A stretch of DNA of 64,000 nt from Microbacterium invictum (GCF_014197265.1 NZ_JACIFH010000001.1:868001-932000); one strand, 5' to 3'; counted from the first letter of the stretch, positions 19,594 to 30,880 are shown. Notes: generated from the sequence alone by a model not told the origin. Made by a program: numbers and translations.

Positions 19594-22500
19594 TCAGAAC
19601 AGCACCCGCACCGACACCTGGCGACTCTGCGAGCCGGCAACGTCCGTGGGGCTGGCCGGCACGAACACGGCGGTGTAGCTGTGCGTGCCCCGGCTCAGCT
19701 TGCCGAGTGTGTGCGAGGCGGTGCCGCCCTTGACGTCGACGGTGGCGATCACCGTTCCGTCGGCGCCGCCCTCATGGAACTCCACGACGCCTTGAGCCGA
19801 GCCGCCGGATATGCCGACGATGGCGACGAGCCGCGTGGGCAGCAGTCCGTTGACGTGGATGGGGAGCAGCGGCAGCAGAGTCGTGCTCGTCGTCGCCTGC
19901 GTGACCGTGAAGGTCACCGCCGCCGACGTCGAGCCCGCCACGTCATCCGAACCGGTGAACCGCGCGGTGACCTGGTACTGACCCGTGCCCCGGTCGCCCG
20001 GCAGCGGCAGGTCGGCACGCGCCGTTCCCGACCGGCCGAGCTCGGCCGTGGCCACCACCTCGTCGCCCACCAGGAACTCGACCGTGCCGCCCCGGACGGC
20101 CGCGCCGTCGCTGGTGACCTGCGCCGTCGCGCGGACCCGGGTGTTCGACCCATACGCGGCGGAGGTCCGGTTGAGCTCGAGCGTGGTGGCCGAGGCCGTC
20201 TCGCTCTCCTCCACGGTCAGCGGGACGGTGACCGTCGTGCCGCTCTCGGCGGCGACGAGCGTCAGTGCGGTCACGCCGGCGGCGAGGTCGCCGGGGAGGG
20301 TGACCGACACGGTTGCCGCGCCGGCGCTGACCGGGAAGGTTCCCAGTTCCACGTCGCCGAGGCTCGCCGTGAGGGTCGTGTTCTCCGGGGCGCCGCGGCT
20401 GGTCAGGTTGATGCCGGCCACGTCGAACGTGACCTCGGCGCCCGCGGCGACGACCTCGGGAACACCCGCGACCTCGACCGCGTGCTTCGCATAGGAAGGC
20501 TGCACCGGAGAGTTGTCGGCCAGGAAGTCCACCCATGCCTCGTAGTCCAGCAGTCCGGTGTCGACGTAGCCGGTGCCCTCGGTGAAGGCGCGGAAGTTGT
20601 CGCCACCGGTCGCGAGGAACGAGAGGGTGCCGATGCGGTATTCCGCGGCCGGGTCGAGGCGCTGCCCGTCGACGGTGACCGAGGTGACGCGCGAGCCCTC
20701 GGGCAGTGCGGGGTCGTACGTGTAGGTCACGTTGTCCGACAGCCCGAGCTGCAGGTAGGGCCGCGACGGCACGTTGCCGGCCGCGTCACGCTGCCACTGC
20801 TGCTCGAGAAGCGTCGTGAACTGCGCGCCGGTGAGCGTGATGAGCGCCATCGTGTTGTTGAACGGGAGGACGGCGTTGGCCTGCGAGAACGAGATCGTGC
20901 CGTCGGCCATGCCGGGCACCGCGTTCTCGCCGAACTCCGCCTGCGTGTCCCACAGATCCGAACGCAGCCCGCCCGGATTGGTGACACCGATGACCGCCCC
21001 GTTGGGCAGGTCGGCGAGGGTGTCACGGATCGAGTCGGCCACGAGGTTGCCGAGCGTCGACTCCGAGGCCCGGTCGTCCCGGGTGCCACCGGTCCACACG
21101 CCGTCGACGAACGAACCGCCCGAGTGCGCGGTCGTGATGTCGGTGGCGACCTCCGCGACGGCCGTGTTGCCGACCTCGGCGGCGGCGTCGAGGGCCGCGG
21201 TCACGATGCGGTCGACCTCTGCCACCCGGGGGTAGGCGGCGATGAGTGCGTCGTCGGCCGTGGTCGTGCGCGGCACGTTGCGCTCGGTGTGCGCCGTGAC
21301 GGCCTGGGTCTCGGGGTCGATCGTCAGGACGATCTCGCCGATGTTCGAGCCGTACGAACCGGTCTGCACGATGGGGCGGGTCCGGTCGGTGCCGGGGATC
21401 GCCGCAGACCACGCATACTCCTTGTGCGTGTGCCCGGTGAAGATCGCATCGACCTCGGCGTTCGTGTCGTTCACGATCGCCGCGAACGCACCGCCACCGG
21501 CGATCTCCTCCTCGAGGGTCGCGCCGTCCGGCGTGCCGGCTCCGGCGCCCTCGTGGTACAGCGCGATCAGGATGTCGGCCTCGCCGTTCGCGTCGTCACC
21601 GTCGCTCAGCTGCGCGGCGACGCGGTTGACGGCCTCGACCGGGTCGCCGAAATCGAGTTCGGTGATGCCGGCGGGGGAGACGAGCGCCGGCGTCTCCTCG
21701 GTGACGGCGCCGATGACGCCGACGGTGAGGTCTCCGGCATCCAGCACGGTGTACTCCGGCAGAGCGGGGGTCTCGGTGCCCGCCAGATACACGTTGGCGC
21801 CCAGCTGGTCGTAGTCGGACGCCGGCTGCACCCGATCGCGCAGATCGGCGAACCCGCGGTCGAACTCGTGGTTGCCCACGGCACTGGTCTGCAGGCCCAG
21901 GGCGTTCAGGACATCGATCGTCGGCTGGTCCTGCGCGACCGACGAGGCGAACAGCGAGGCTCCGATGTTGTCACCCGACGAGAGGAACAGCACCGGTCCG
22001 GTCGCCTGCTCGCGCAGCTGCTCGACCGTGCCGGCGAAGCGCACCGTGTCGGTGTTGATGCGGCCGTGGAAGTCGTTGATGCCCAGCAGGGTCAGCTCGA
22101 CCGGCGCCTCCTGCGCCGTCAGCCCCACCTTGACCGGGTCATGGTCGGACGACCGGTACGCGTCGGGCGCGTAGAACAGCGTGCCGTGCACGTTGTAGCG
22201 GCTGTACTCGAGGGCGACCGCCTCACCGGAGTTGATGTTCCAGATGTCGCCGCCGGTGGCGCGCGCCAGCGCGGCGTCGTTCAGGAGGATGTGGTCGAGC
22301 GACCCCGACTGTCCGTCGAAGCTGTACGACGCGGTGTCGATGCCGAGGGCCGTTGCCGCGTTCGCATACCCGGCGTCGTAGAGCACCTGCAGCGGGTCCT
22401 CGTGGGTGTACGAGTTGAAGTCGCCGGCGAGGACGACCGCGTCGACGTCACCGCGGATCTCGTCCACCCACTCGTTCAGCGCGGTGGCCTGGCGCACGCG

Positions 22501-24651
22501 CGACTCGTTCGACGCGCCCTGGCCGTCGCCGGCGTCCGCGTCACCGGGCCAGGGGCCGGGGGAGCCCTTGGACTTCAGGTGGTTGACGGCGAACAGGAAC
22601 GGCGCGCCGCCGTCGAGGCTCTCGAAGACCTGCGCGATCGGCTCCCGGGCGTTGCCGAAGGCCTGGTCGGCGCCGCTCTGCGAGCCCAGCGCCCGCGACG
22701 CTCCGACGGTGGTGACGGCGGCCGGCTGATAGATGATGGCGTTGGTGATGACGTCCTGCTGCGCGGGATCGGGCAGCTCCGCCGACGAGGGCACGTACGC
22801 CCACCGCTCGGTGCCGGCGGCGATGTTCAGCGCGTCGACGAGCGTCGAGGTCGCCTCGTCGGGCTGCTCGCCGAGGGCCGCCGAGTTCTCGATCTCCATG
22901 AGTCCGACGACATCGGCGTCGAGGGAGTTGATCGCCTCGACGATCTTGTCCTGTTGCCGCTGGAGGTCCGCCTCGTCCCACGCACCGCGCTGGGCGCAAC
23001 CGGTGCGGACTGAGATGCCGTCGCCGGTGCGGTCGCTGTAGGCCTGGCAGGTCGTGCTCTCGGTGCCGAGCGTCGTGAAGTAGTTCAGCACGTTGAACGA
23101 CGCCACCGACAGGTCGCCGCCCACGGCCTCGGGTGCCGCAGTGCGGACGTCCGTGAACTGCACGCCGTCGTCGCCGCTCCCGTCGCCCACCAGCGGCGCG
23201 GTCGGGTTGAACTTCCAGTCGCCGTTGCGCCAGTCGACGATCACCGGCTCGCGGAAGGTGACGCCGGCGCCGACGACGACGGGCTCGGTGAGCGAGACGT
23301 AGTTCGGGGTGAGGGCGCTGTTGGCGGCGGCCAGGAAGTCGGTCGAGACGCCGTCGTCCAGGATGACGCCCCGGGCCTCGTTGTCGGCCGCGACCGCCGC
23401 CGCCTCGGTCGATCCCGGGCGGGCGAGATCCGTCGGCTGCCACAGCGGAGTGTCGCCGGCGGCCAGGCCGACGCTGCCGTACTGGTTCGCCTGGTAGGTG
23501 TTGCTGACGGTGAACGCCCCCTGCGGCGCCACGAGCATCGATTCGAGCGTCTCGCGGGCGGCGTCGGTCGCCGGCCAGGTGATCGTCGCCGCGACCGGGG
23601 CCTCGACGGCCTCGTCGAGCACCGTCACGTCCGCGGCTGCCGCAGCGGTGATCTCACTGAGACCGAAGTACTCGCTGACGGCACCGGTCACCTCGACGTA
23701 CTCGCCGATGGCGGCCGGGGCGGATGCCGGGGTGTACACGAAGATCGCGTCCGAGGCGGTGTGGCTGCCGAGGTCGAGCCCGCCGCCGGTGCCCGGAGTC
23801 TGGATCACGAAGCCGTTGAACCCTCCGGTGGGGTAGCTCGCCGTCACGACGCCACGGGTGGTGACGGTCTGGCCCGCAAGCGCCGCGTCGGCACCGGTGC
23901 CCTGGATCTCGGCGATGCTGGCATCTGTGGGATCGGTGGGCTCCTCCGGCTCCTCCGGCTCGTCGCCGCCCGACGACGTCGGCGTCGCCGTGCCCGCGGT
24001 GAAGTCCGCCGCGTTGTCGGGGGTGTTCGTGTGCTCGGCGTCGCGCGACACGCTCGTCGAGTTGGTCGTCGCCGGGGCGGGCGCCGCGCCGGCGAAGTCG
24101 GAGGCGCTGGGGCTCCAGCCCACGAAGTCCACCACCGTGTCGGCGCCGGCGGCGTTGCCGGTCGATCCGACCAGGGCGATCGTGGACGACACGAGCGCGA
24201 TCTTGCCGCCCGTTCCGCTGAGGGCGAGGGTGCCCGCGTCGTCGGGCGTCGGCAGCGGCGCAGCCGTTCCGCCGGTGTTGGCGCCCTCGGCCTGCTGCAC
24301 CAGGAAGTAGCCCCCCGGCTCGATGACGCCGGTGAGGGTGTCGACGTTGCTGAAGCTGCCGGCGCTCGACGCGTACTGCAGGCTCCAGCCGTTCAGGTCG
24401 ACGGCCTCGTCGCTCACGTTGAACAGTTCGATGAAGTCGTGCGTGTGCGTGGCTCCGTTGTTGCCGCCGCCGCCGTAGACCTCGTTGATCACGACGGCCG
24501 CGTCCGCGGACACCACGGCCTGCGCGGCGGTCGGCGTCAGCGCGACGCCGGCCACGACTGTCGCCGCAGCGGCGAGGGTCGCGGTCCAGCGACGCAGTGG
24601 TCGATGTGCGGACAGGGGTCCAGGTGCGGACGAGGGGCCAGCGCGATGCAT
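19594..24651 (-). CDS. Secreted multidomain nuclease / 5'-nucleotidase
   Basis: This 1,685-residue exported protein appears to combine DNA and nucleotide degradation. The N-terminus has two arginines, a hydrophobic core and a TAAQA cleavage site near 45. Domains in order are a lamin-tail domain (about 52-165, INEVYGGGG...HDFIELFN); an ExeM/NucH-like endonuclease-exonuclease-phosphatase domain (about 510-840, SVASFNVLNYF, LMEIENS, AGDFNSY, SSDHDPV); a metallophosphatase and 5'-nucleotidase pair (about 850-1300, GINDFHG, GNHEFDRG, GHTHKEY, NPGGLRSD); and C-terminal Ig-like repeats (about 1440-1685). No LPXTG anchor is seen. The ATG start has GGGAG upstream and gives the signal peptide. It may scavenge phosphate and nucleosides from extracellular DNA. 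Confidence 0.9.
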   Translation of the reverse strand: MHRAGPSSAPGPLSAHRPLRRWTATLAAAATVVAGVALTPTAAQAVVSADAAVVINEVYGGGGNNGATHTHDFIELFNVSDEAVDLNGWSLQYASSAGSFSNVDTLTGVIEPGGYFLVQQAEGANTGGTAAPLPTPDDAGTLALSGTGGKIALVSSTIALVGSTGNAAGADTVVDFVGWSPSASDFAGAAPAPATTNSTSVSRDAEHTNTPDNAADFTAGTATPTSSGGDEPEEPEEPTDPTDASIAEIQGTGADAALAGQTVTTRGVVTASYPTGGFNGFVIQTPGTGGGLDLGSHTASDAIFVYTPASAPAAIGEYVEVTGAVSEYFGLSEITAAAAADVTVLDEAVEAPVAATITWPATDAARETLESMLVAPQGAFTVSNTYQANQYGSVGLAAGDTPLWQPTDLARPGSTEAAAVAADNEARGVILDDGVSTDFLAAANSALTPNYVSLTEPVVVGAGVTFREPVIVDWRNGDWKFNPTAPLVGDGSGDDGVQFTDVRTAAPEAVGGDLSVASFNVLNYFTTLGTESTTCQAYSDRTGDGISVRTGCAQRGAWDEADLQRQQDKIVEAINSLDADVVGLMEIENSAALGEQPDEATSTLVDALNIAAGTERWAYVPSSAELPDPAQQDVITNAIIYQPAAVTTVGASRALGSQSGADQAFGNAREPIAQVFESLDGGAPFLFAVNHLKSKGSPGPWPGDADAGDGQGASNESRVRQATALNEWVDEIRGDVDAVVLAGDFNSYTHEDPLQVLYDAGYANAATALGIDTASYSFDGQSGSLDHILLNDAALARATGGDIWNINSGEAVALEYSRYNVHGTLFYAPDAYRSSDHDPVKVGLTAQEAPVELTLLGINDFHGRINTDTVRFAGTVEQLREQATGPVLFLSSGDNIGASLFASSVAQDQPTIDVLNALGLQTSAVGNHEFDRGFADLRDRVQPASDYDQLGANVYLAGTETPALPEYTVLDAGDLTVGVIGAVTEETPALVSPAGITELDFGDPVEAVNRVAAQLSDGDDANGEADILIALYHEGAGAGTPDGATLEEEIAGGGAFAAIVNDTNAEVDAIFTGHTHKEYAWSAAIPGTDRTRPIVQTGSYGSNIGEIVLTIDPETQAVTAHTERNVPRTTTADDALIAAYPRVAEVDRIVTAALDAAAEVGNTAVAEVATDITTAHSGGSFVDGVWTGGTRDDRASESTLGNLVADSIRDTLADLPNGAVIGVTNPGGLRSDLWDTQAEFGENAVPGMADGTISFSQANAVLPFNNTMALITLTGAQFTTLLEQQWQRDAAGNVPSRPYLQLGLSDNVTYTYDPALPEGSRVTSVTVDGQRLDPAAEYRIGTLSFLATGGDNFRAFTEGTGYVDTGLLDYEAWVDFLADNSPVQPSYAKHAVEVAGVPEVVAAGAEVTFDVAGINLTSRGAPENTTLTASLGDVELGTFPVSAGAATVSVTLPGDLAAGVTALTLVAAESGTTVTVPLTVEESETASATTLELNRTSAAYGSNTRVRATAQVTSDGAAVRGGTVEFLVGDEVVATAELGRSGTARADLPLPGDRGTGQYQVTARFTGSDDVAGSTSAAVTFTVTQATTSTTLLPLLPIHVNGLLPTRLVAIVGISGGSAQGVVEFHEGGADGTVIATVDVKGGTASHTLGKLSRGTHSYTAVFVPASPTDVAGSQSRQVSVRVLF

Positions 24652-24869
24652 CACGGTCTTCTCCCGATGCGGCTCGGGCGCGTGGGTATCGCGCAGGTGC
24701 CGGCCGCTGAGAAGAGCTTCGGCCCGCGCGCTCGGCGGGGGCAAGGGTCCAGTGGGTTAACTCTTTCTCACGCGCACAGATCCTGGCGGGTCGCTCGACC
24801 GTCCGGCTAGTATCTGCCGACGCGCCTGGCGCCGGCGGGCACGGCTCGCGCCGGTAGACTGGCCGGGAC
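24652..24869. other. Divergent intergenic region, nuclease and lepA (218 bases)
   Basis: This carries the nuclease Shine-Dalgarno sequence (minus, GGGAGAA before 24651), the lepA -10-like TAGACT (24855-24860) and a GTTAAC palindrome near 24757. I found no convincing PHO box, reading frame or structured RNA. Confidence 0.5.
24855..24860 (+). promoter_or_regulatory. -10-like TAGACT for lepA
   Basis: TAGACT lies 9 bases before the lepA ATG, giving a leader of at most a few bases. There is no clear Shine-Dalgarno sequence. Confidence 0.5.
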
Positions 24870-26720
<1,851 letters not shown>

Positions 26721-26730
26721 GCTGGAGTCC

Positions 26731-27381
26731 ATGCGTCGCGGAACCTTCCAGGACGGCACTGTCGACTACGCCGCCGTCGGGGCCACCCAGGCGGCAGACC
26801 TCATGGGCTATCCGCCCGAGAAGTCGTTGCCTGCCGAGGCGTCCTGGCGCATCGGCAGCGGCGAGGAGCGGTTCGCCGGGTCGTCCGATGCGCTGCTGTC
26901 GTGGGCCGCGCTGCGCGGCGCGGGACTGACCGTCACCGATGTCCGGCCGGCATCCGGACCGATGTACGCCGGCGTCAGCTTCGACGCCGAGGGAAACCCG
27001 ATCGAGCCCAGCCGGCTCGAGGCCGATCAGCGATTCGACGCCGACGGCACGCCGTATGCCGCCGCCGGCACCACCGTCCACCTGCACGGCCGTGTGAAGG
27101 GCCATCGCGCCGACGCCGAGCTGCGCGTGATCTACGTCGCCGAAGAGCCGCGTCGCGTCGCGTTCGCGCTCGGCACGATCCGCGGGTCGGTCGTCAGCGG
27201 TGAGGAGTCCTTCGTCATCGACTGGCGGGACAACGACGAGGTGTGGTTCACCGTCCGCGCCTTCGACCGCCCCACCTCGTTGGTCTACCGGCTGCTGCCT
27301 CCGATGGTGCGCCGCCGTCGCCGCGAGCTGTTCCAGGGGTACCTGCGGGCGATCTCGCCGCTGTACACCACCCCGTCCTGA
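26731..27381 (+). CDS. DUF1990 family protein
   Basis: The 216 residues match the DUF1990 family, found mainly in actinobacteria and plants. No activity is established for it. Visible patterns are the N-terminal GTFQDGTVDYAAVGATQA, RIGSGEERFAGSSDALLSWAAL, and a region of beta strands with YAAAGTTVHLHGR and RVAFALGTIRGSVVSGEESF, closing with the basic MVRRRRRELFQGYLRAI. The start was set at the ATG that follows a -10-like hexamer. The stop overlaps the hemW ATG by one base. Its position between lepA and hemW suggests co-expression rather than a known shared role. Confidence 0.85.
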   Translation: MRRGTFQDGTVDYAAVGATQAADLMGYPPEKSLPAEASWRIGSGEERFAGSSDALLSWAALRGAGLTVTDVRPASGPMYAGVSFDAEGNPIEPSRLEADQRFDADGTPYAAAGTTVHLHGRVKGHRADAELRVIYVAEEPRRVAFALGTIRGSVVSGEESFVIDWRDNDEVWFTVRAFDRPTSLVYRLLPPMVRRRRRELFQGYLRAISPLYTTPS

Positions 27382-28598
27382 TGGGCTCCGCTCTCCCCGA
27401 CGGCGACCCGGCACCCCGCAGCGGCGAACTGCCCGCCGATCTCACGGTCGCGCAGGACACCGACTTCGGCGCCTACCTGCACGTCCCGTTCTGCCGGGTG
27501 CGATGCGGCTACTGCGACTTCAACACCTACACGGCCACCGAGCTGCGCGGCGCCCGGCAGGACGCGTACGCCGACGAGGTGCTGCGCGAGATCGACCTCT
27601 CGCGTGGCGTGCTGTCCGCACACGGACCGCTGCGCCGGGCGCAGACCGTGTTCTTCGGCGGGGGCACCCCGACACTGCTGCCGCCGGGCGACCTCGCACG
27701 CATGCTCACCGGCATCCGCGACGCATTCGGTCTTGCGCCCGATGCGGAGGTGACCGTCGAGGCGAACCCCGACACGGTGACGGATACGGTGGCCGCCACC
27801 CTCGCCGACGCCGGCGTCACGCGGCTGTCGATCGGCATGCAGTCCGCGGTGCCGCATGTGCTGGCCGCCCTCGATCGCACGCACGACCCCGCGGGGGTCG
27901 CGACCGCGGTGACCGCAGCCCGACGCGCCGGGCTCGATGTGAGCGTCGACCTCATCTACGGAGCGCCGGGGGAGTCGCTCGAGGACTGGCGCCGCTCGGT
28001 CGAGACCGCCGTGACACTGGCACCCGACCACATCTCGGCCTACGCGCTGATCGTCGAGCAGGGCACCAAACTCGAACGGCAGATCCGCCGGGGTGAGGTG
28101 CCTGCGCCCGACGACGACCTCCAGGCCGACATGTACGAGCTGGTGGACGAGCGGCTCGCCGCAGCGGGGTACGACTGGTACGAGGTGTCGAACTGGGCGA
28201 CCGCCGAGGCACACCGCTCGCGCCACAACCTCGCGTACTGGCGCGGGACGGACTGGTGGGGGTACGGCCCGGGCGCGCACAGCCACGTCGCGGGGCTGCG
28301 CTGGTGGAACGTGAAGCACCCGGCGGCCTACGCCCAGCGGCTGGCCGACGGGTCGTCTCCCGCCGCCGCGCGCGAACGTCCCGACGAGGCCGCCCGGCGG
28401 CTCGAGCGAGTACTGCTGGGCTCGCGTATCGCCGAGGGACTGCCCGTGGCCGAGGTCTCCGGCGAGGGGCGCCACGCCGTGGCCTCGCTCATCGCCGACG
28501 GCCTCATCGACGGCACCGCCGCGGTCCGAGGCCGCATCGTGCTGACGCGGCGCGGCCGGCTGCTGGCCGATGCCGTGGTACGCGCCCTGACCGTGTGA
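27381..28598 (+). CDS. hemW: HemW-like radical SAM protein (heme chaperone, formerly coproporphyrinogen oxidase-like)
   Basis: HemW binds heme and an Fe-S cluster and is linked to heme insertion into respiratory enzymes. It was formerly annotated as HemN. The 405 residues show the radical SAM motif at Cys38, Cys42 and Cys45 (VPFCRVRCGYCDF), the GGGTPTLL glycine-rich SAM-binding segment, EANPDTVT, and a HemN-type C-terminal domain. True HemN needs an N-terminal extension that is missing here. The start, ATG 27381, overlaps the previous stop. It lies between lepA and hrcA, the usual place for hemW. Confidence 0.92.
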   Translation: MGSALPDGDPAPRSGELPADLTVAQDTDFGAYLHVPFCRVRCGYCDFNTYTATELRGARQDAYADEVLREIDLSRGVLSAHGPLRRAQTVFFGGGTPTLLPPGDLARMLTGIRDAFGLAPDAEVTVEANPDTVTDTVAATLADAGVTRLSIGMQSAVPHVLAALDRTHDPAGVATAVTAARRAGLDVSVDLIYGAPGESLEDWRRSVETAVTLAPDHISAYALIVEQGTKLERQIRRGEVPAPDDDLQADMYELVDERLAAAGYDWYEVSNWATAEAHRSRHNLAYWRGTDWWGYGPGAHSHVAGLRWWNVKHPAAYAQRLADGSSPAAARERPDEAARRLERVLLGSRIAEGLPVAEVSGEGRHAVASLIADGLIDGTAAVRGRIVLTRRGRLLADAVVRALTV

Positions 28599-28644
28599 CA
28601 GGCACACCCACCGCCGTCACACGCGCCGGGTCCGGCCCTCGCGC

Positions 28645-28676
28645 TAGAATTGGCACTCAGACATATCGAGTGCCAG
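28645..28676 (+). promoter_or_regulatory. hrcA promoter -10 and CIRCE operator
   Basis: TAGAAT at 28645-28650 is a good -10. It is overlapped and followed by TTGGCACTC, a 9-base spacer, and GAGTGCCAG (28650-28676), the CIRCE inverted repeat bound by HrcA. The repeat covers the likely start of transcription, so HrcA should repress its own gene and dnaJ. Confidence 0.88.
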
Positions 28677-28689
28677 CGAAGGAGGGCCC

Positions 28690-29727
28690 ATGGTCTCGGA
28701 ACGCGGACTCCAGGTCCTCCGCGCCATCGTGCAGGACTACGTCGACACGAAGGAGCCGGTCGGCAGCAAGGCGATCGTCGACCGCCACCGCTTCGGCGTG
28801 TCGGCGGCGACCATCCGCAACGACATGGCGCTGCTCGAAGACGAAGAGCTCATCGCGGCCCCGCACACCTCATCGGGGCGCGTTCCCACCGACAAGGGCT
28901 ACCGCGTGTTCGTCGACCACCTCGCCGAGCTCCGGCCGCTGACCTCGGCCCAGCGCTCGGCGATCTCGTCGTTCCTCGAGGGCCCGGTGGACCTCGACGA
29001 TCTGCTGGTGCGCACCGTCCGCTCGCTGACGCGCCTCACCGGGCAGGTCGCGATCGTCCAGTACCCCTCGTTCGCGCAGGCGAACGTCTCGCATGTCGAG
29101 GTCGTCCACCTCGGGGCGACCCGGGTCGTCATCATCGTGGTCACCGACACCGGCCGTGTGTCGCAGCGGGTGGTCTTCCTGCCGTTCGAGCCCGACGAGA
29201 TCGAGTCGGCGCGGCTGAAGACCGCCATCAACACGCTCGTCACCGGCCGCAGCGTGCGCGAAAGCGCGCAGGCGATCGCCGAGCTGCTCGCCACTGCGAC
29301 AGCCGCAGACCGTCACGACGACGGTCTGCGCGTGATCGCACGCATCGTGGGCGAAGAGCTGGACGAGTTCCGGCAGGACCGCATGGTCATGGCCGGCAGC
29401 GCCACGCTCGCGCGCCGCGAAGACGACTTCCGCGGGAGCATCTATCCGCTGCTGGCGGCGATCGAGGAGCAGGTCACGCTCCTTCGCCTCATGGGCGAGA
29501 TGGTCGCCGACGATCAGGGGCTGGCCAGCAGCATCGGGCGCGAGAACGAGCCGTTCGGGCTGTCCGAGGCCTCCGTGCTGGCCAGCGACTACGACGTGAC
29601 CGGCTCGCGTGCCCGCGTCGGGATCCTGGGTCCGACCCGCATGGACTATCCCACCAACCTCGCGGCGGTCCGCGCCGTCGCGCACTATCTCAGCCGTCTG
29701 CTCGACGAAGACGAACAGGCGCGCTGA
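28690..29727 (+). CDS. hrcA: Heat-inducible transcription repressor HrcA
   Basis: HrcA binds CIRCE sites and represses chaperone genes, and it needs GroEL for folding. The 345 residues show the N-terminal winged helix (ERGLQVLRAIVQDYVDTKEPVGSKAIVDRHRFGVSAATIRNDMALLED, recognition helix near SAATIRNDM), an HTSSGRVPTDKGYRVFVDHL segment, and the C-terminal GAF-like domain ending GPTRMDYPTNLAAVRAVAHYLSR. A Shine-Dalgarno GGAGGG precedes the ATG. A CIRCE element lies immediately upstream, indicating autoregulation, and dnaJ follows after 40 bases, so it is in the HrcA regulon. Confidence 0.96.
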   Translation: MVSERGLQVLRAIVQDYVDTKEPVGSKAIVDRHRFGVSAATIRNDMALLEDEELIAAPHTSSGRVPTDKGYRVFVDHLAELRPLTSAQRSAISSFLEGPVDLDDLLVRTVRSLTRLTGQVAIVQYPSFAQANVSHVEVVHLGATRVVIIVVTDTGRVSQRVVFLPFEPDEIESARLKTAINTLVTGRSVRESAQAIAELLATATAADRHDDGLRVIARIVGEELDEFRQDRMVMAGSATLARREDDFRGSIYPLLAAIEEQVTLLRLMGEMVADDQGLASSIGRENEPFGLSEASVLASDYDVTGSRARVGILGPTRMDYPTNLAAVRAVAHYLSRLLDEDEQAR

Positions 29728-29767
29728 CCTCTACCGACGCACCCGACGGTGCAGATGAAAGGCGAAA

Positions 29768-30877
29768 GTGGCAGACCACTACGAAGTACTCGGCGTGTCG
29801 CGGGAGGCGACGCCCGATGAGATCAAGAAGGCGTACCGGCGGCTTGCGCGCGAACTCCACCCCGATGTGAACCCGGGGGAGGACGCGTCCGAGCGGTTCA
29901 AGCTCGTCACGCATGCGTACGACGTGCTCAGCGACCCCGAGCAGCGTCAGCGCTACGACATGGGTGGTGACGGCAGCGCGTTCGGCGGTGCCGGATTCGG
30001 TGGCTTCGGCGACATCTTCGAGACGTTCTTCGGCGGGGGCGGTGGAGGCCGTGCGGGCAGGCCCCGCTCACGACGCGAACGCGGCCAGGATGCCCTCGTA
30101 CGCGTGAACCTCGAGCTGGGGGACGTCGTCTTCGGCGTGCACCGCGACCTCGACGTCGACACCGCCGTGGTGTGCGAGACGTGCGACGGATCATGCTGTC
30201 AGCCCGGCACGCAGCCGGTCACCTGCGACATCTGTCATGGCGCCGGCAACGTCCAGCGCACGGTGCGGAGCCTGCTGGGCAACGTCGTCACCTCGCAGCC
30301 GTGCACCACCTGTCAGGGGTACGGCACGACCATCCCGTACCCCTGCACCACGTGCCAGGGGCAGGGCCGCGTACGCGCACGCCGCACCGTCTCGGTCGAC
30401 ATCCCCGCCGGCGTCGAGTCGGGACTGCGCCTCCAGATGCCCGGCTCCGGCGAGGTCGGCCCTGCGGGCGGCCCCAACGGCGACCTGTACCTCGAGATCA
30501 ACGTCGCCGCTCACCAGGTCTTCAGCCGCGAGGGCGACGACCTGCTCGCGACCCTCGAGGTGTCGATGCCCGATGCGATTCTCGGCACCGAGGTCACCAT
30601 CGAGTCGCTCGACGGTGCGGTGCCGCTCGAGATCCGCGCCGGCGTGCAGTCCGGCGATGTGCTCACCATCAAGGGGCGCGGCATCACGCCGCTGCGCGGC
30701 ACTCAGCGCGGCGACCTCCGCGTCGGCGTGCACGTGGTCACCCCGACGCGACTCGATGCCAAGCAGCGCGCGCTCATCGAGGACTTCGCCAAGAAGACGA
30801 AGGCGCCCGGCCCGCAACTGGCCGAGTTCCACCAGGGCCTGTTCTCGAAGCTGCGCGATCGGTTCCGGACCGGCTGA
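29768..30877 (+). CDS. dnaJ: Molecular chaperone DnaJ
   Basis: DnaJ delivers clients to DnaK and stimulates its ATPase. The 369 residues have a J domain (about 1-66) with HPD at 31-33, a Gly/Phe region (GGAGFGGFGDIFETFFGGG), a zinc-binding domain (about 137-205), and C-terminal client-binding domains. The zinc repeats read CETCDGSC, CDICHGAG, CTTCQGYG and CTTCQGQG. The first ends in Cys where CxxCxGxG is normal, and a further Cys follows. There is no dnaK or grpE nearby, consistent with the second, hrcA-linked DnaJ of actinobacteria. The AAAGG Shine-Dalgarno sequence supports the start. Confidence 0.93.
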   Translation: MADHYEVLGVSREATPDEIKKAYRRLARELHPDVNPGEDASERFKLVTHAYDVLSDPEQRQRYDMGGDGSAFGGAGFGGFGDIFETFFGGGGGGRAGRPRSRRERGQDALVRVNLELGDVVFGVHRDLDVDTAVVCETCDGSCCQPGTQPVTCDICHGAGNVQRTVRSLLGNVVTSQPCTTCQGYGTTIPYPCTTCQGQGRVRARRTVSVDIPAGVESGLRLQMPGSGEVGPAGGPNGDLYLEINVAAHQVFSREGDDLLATLEVSMPDAILGTEVTIESLDGAVPLEIRAGVQSGDVLTIKGRGITPLRGTQRGDLRVGVHVVTPTRLDAKQRALIEDFAKKTKAPGPQLAEFHQGLFSKLRDRFRTG

Positions 30878-30880
30878 GCG

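Noticed and set aside
19294-23013. A 1,239-codon open frame on the plus strand opposite the secreted nuclease.
   Set aside because: It mirrors the codon pattern of the real minus-strand gene, has no domain, and begins in the hydrolase region without a ribosome site.
24652-24869. A PHO box upstream of the secreted nuclease.
   Set aside because: A GTTAAC palindrome and short repeats are present, but no tandem 11-base PHO repeats of the Streptomyces type are seen.
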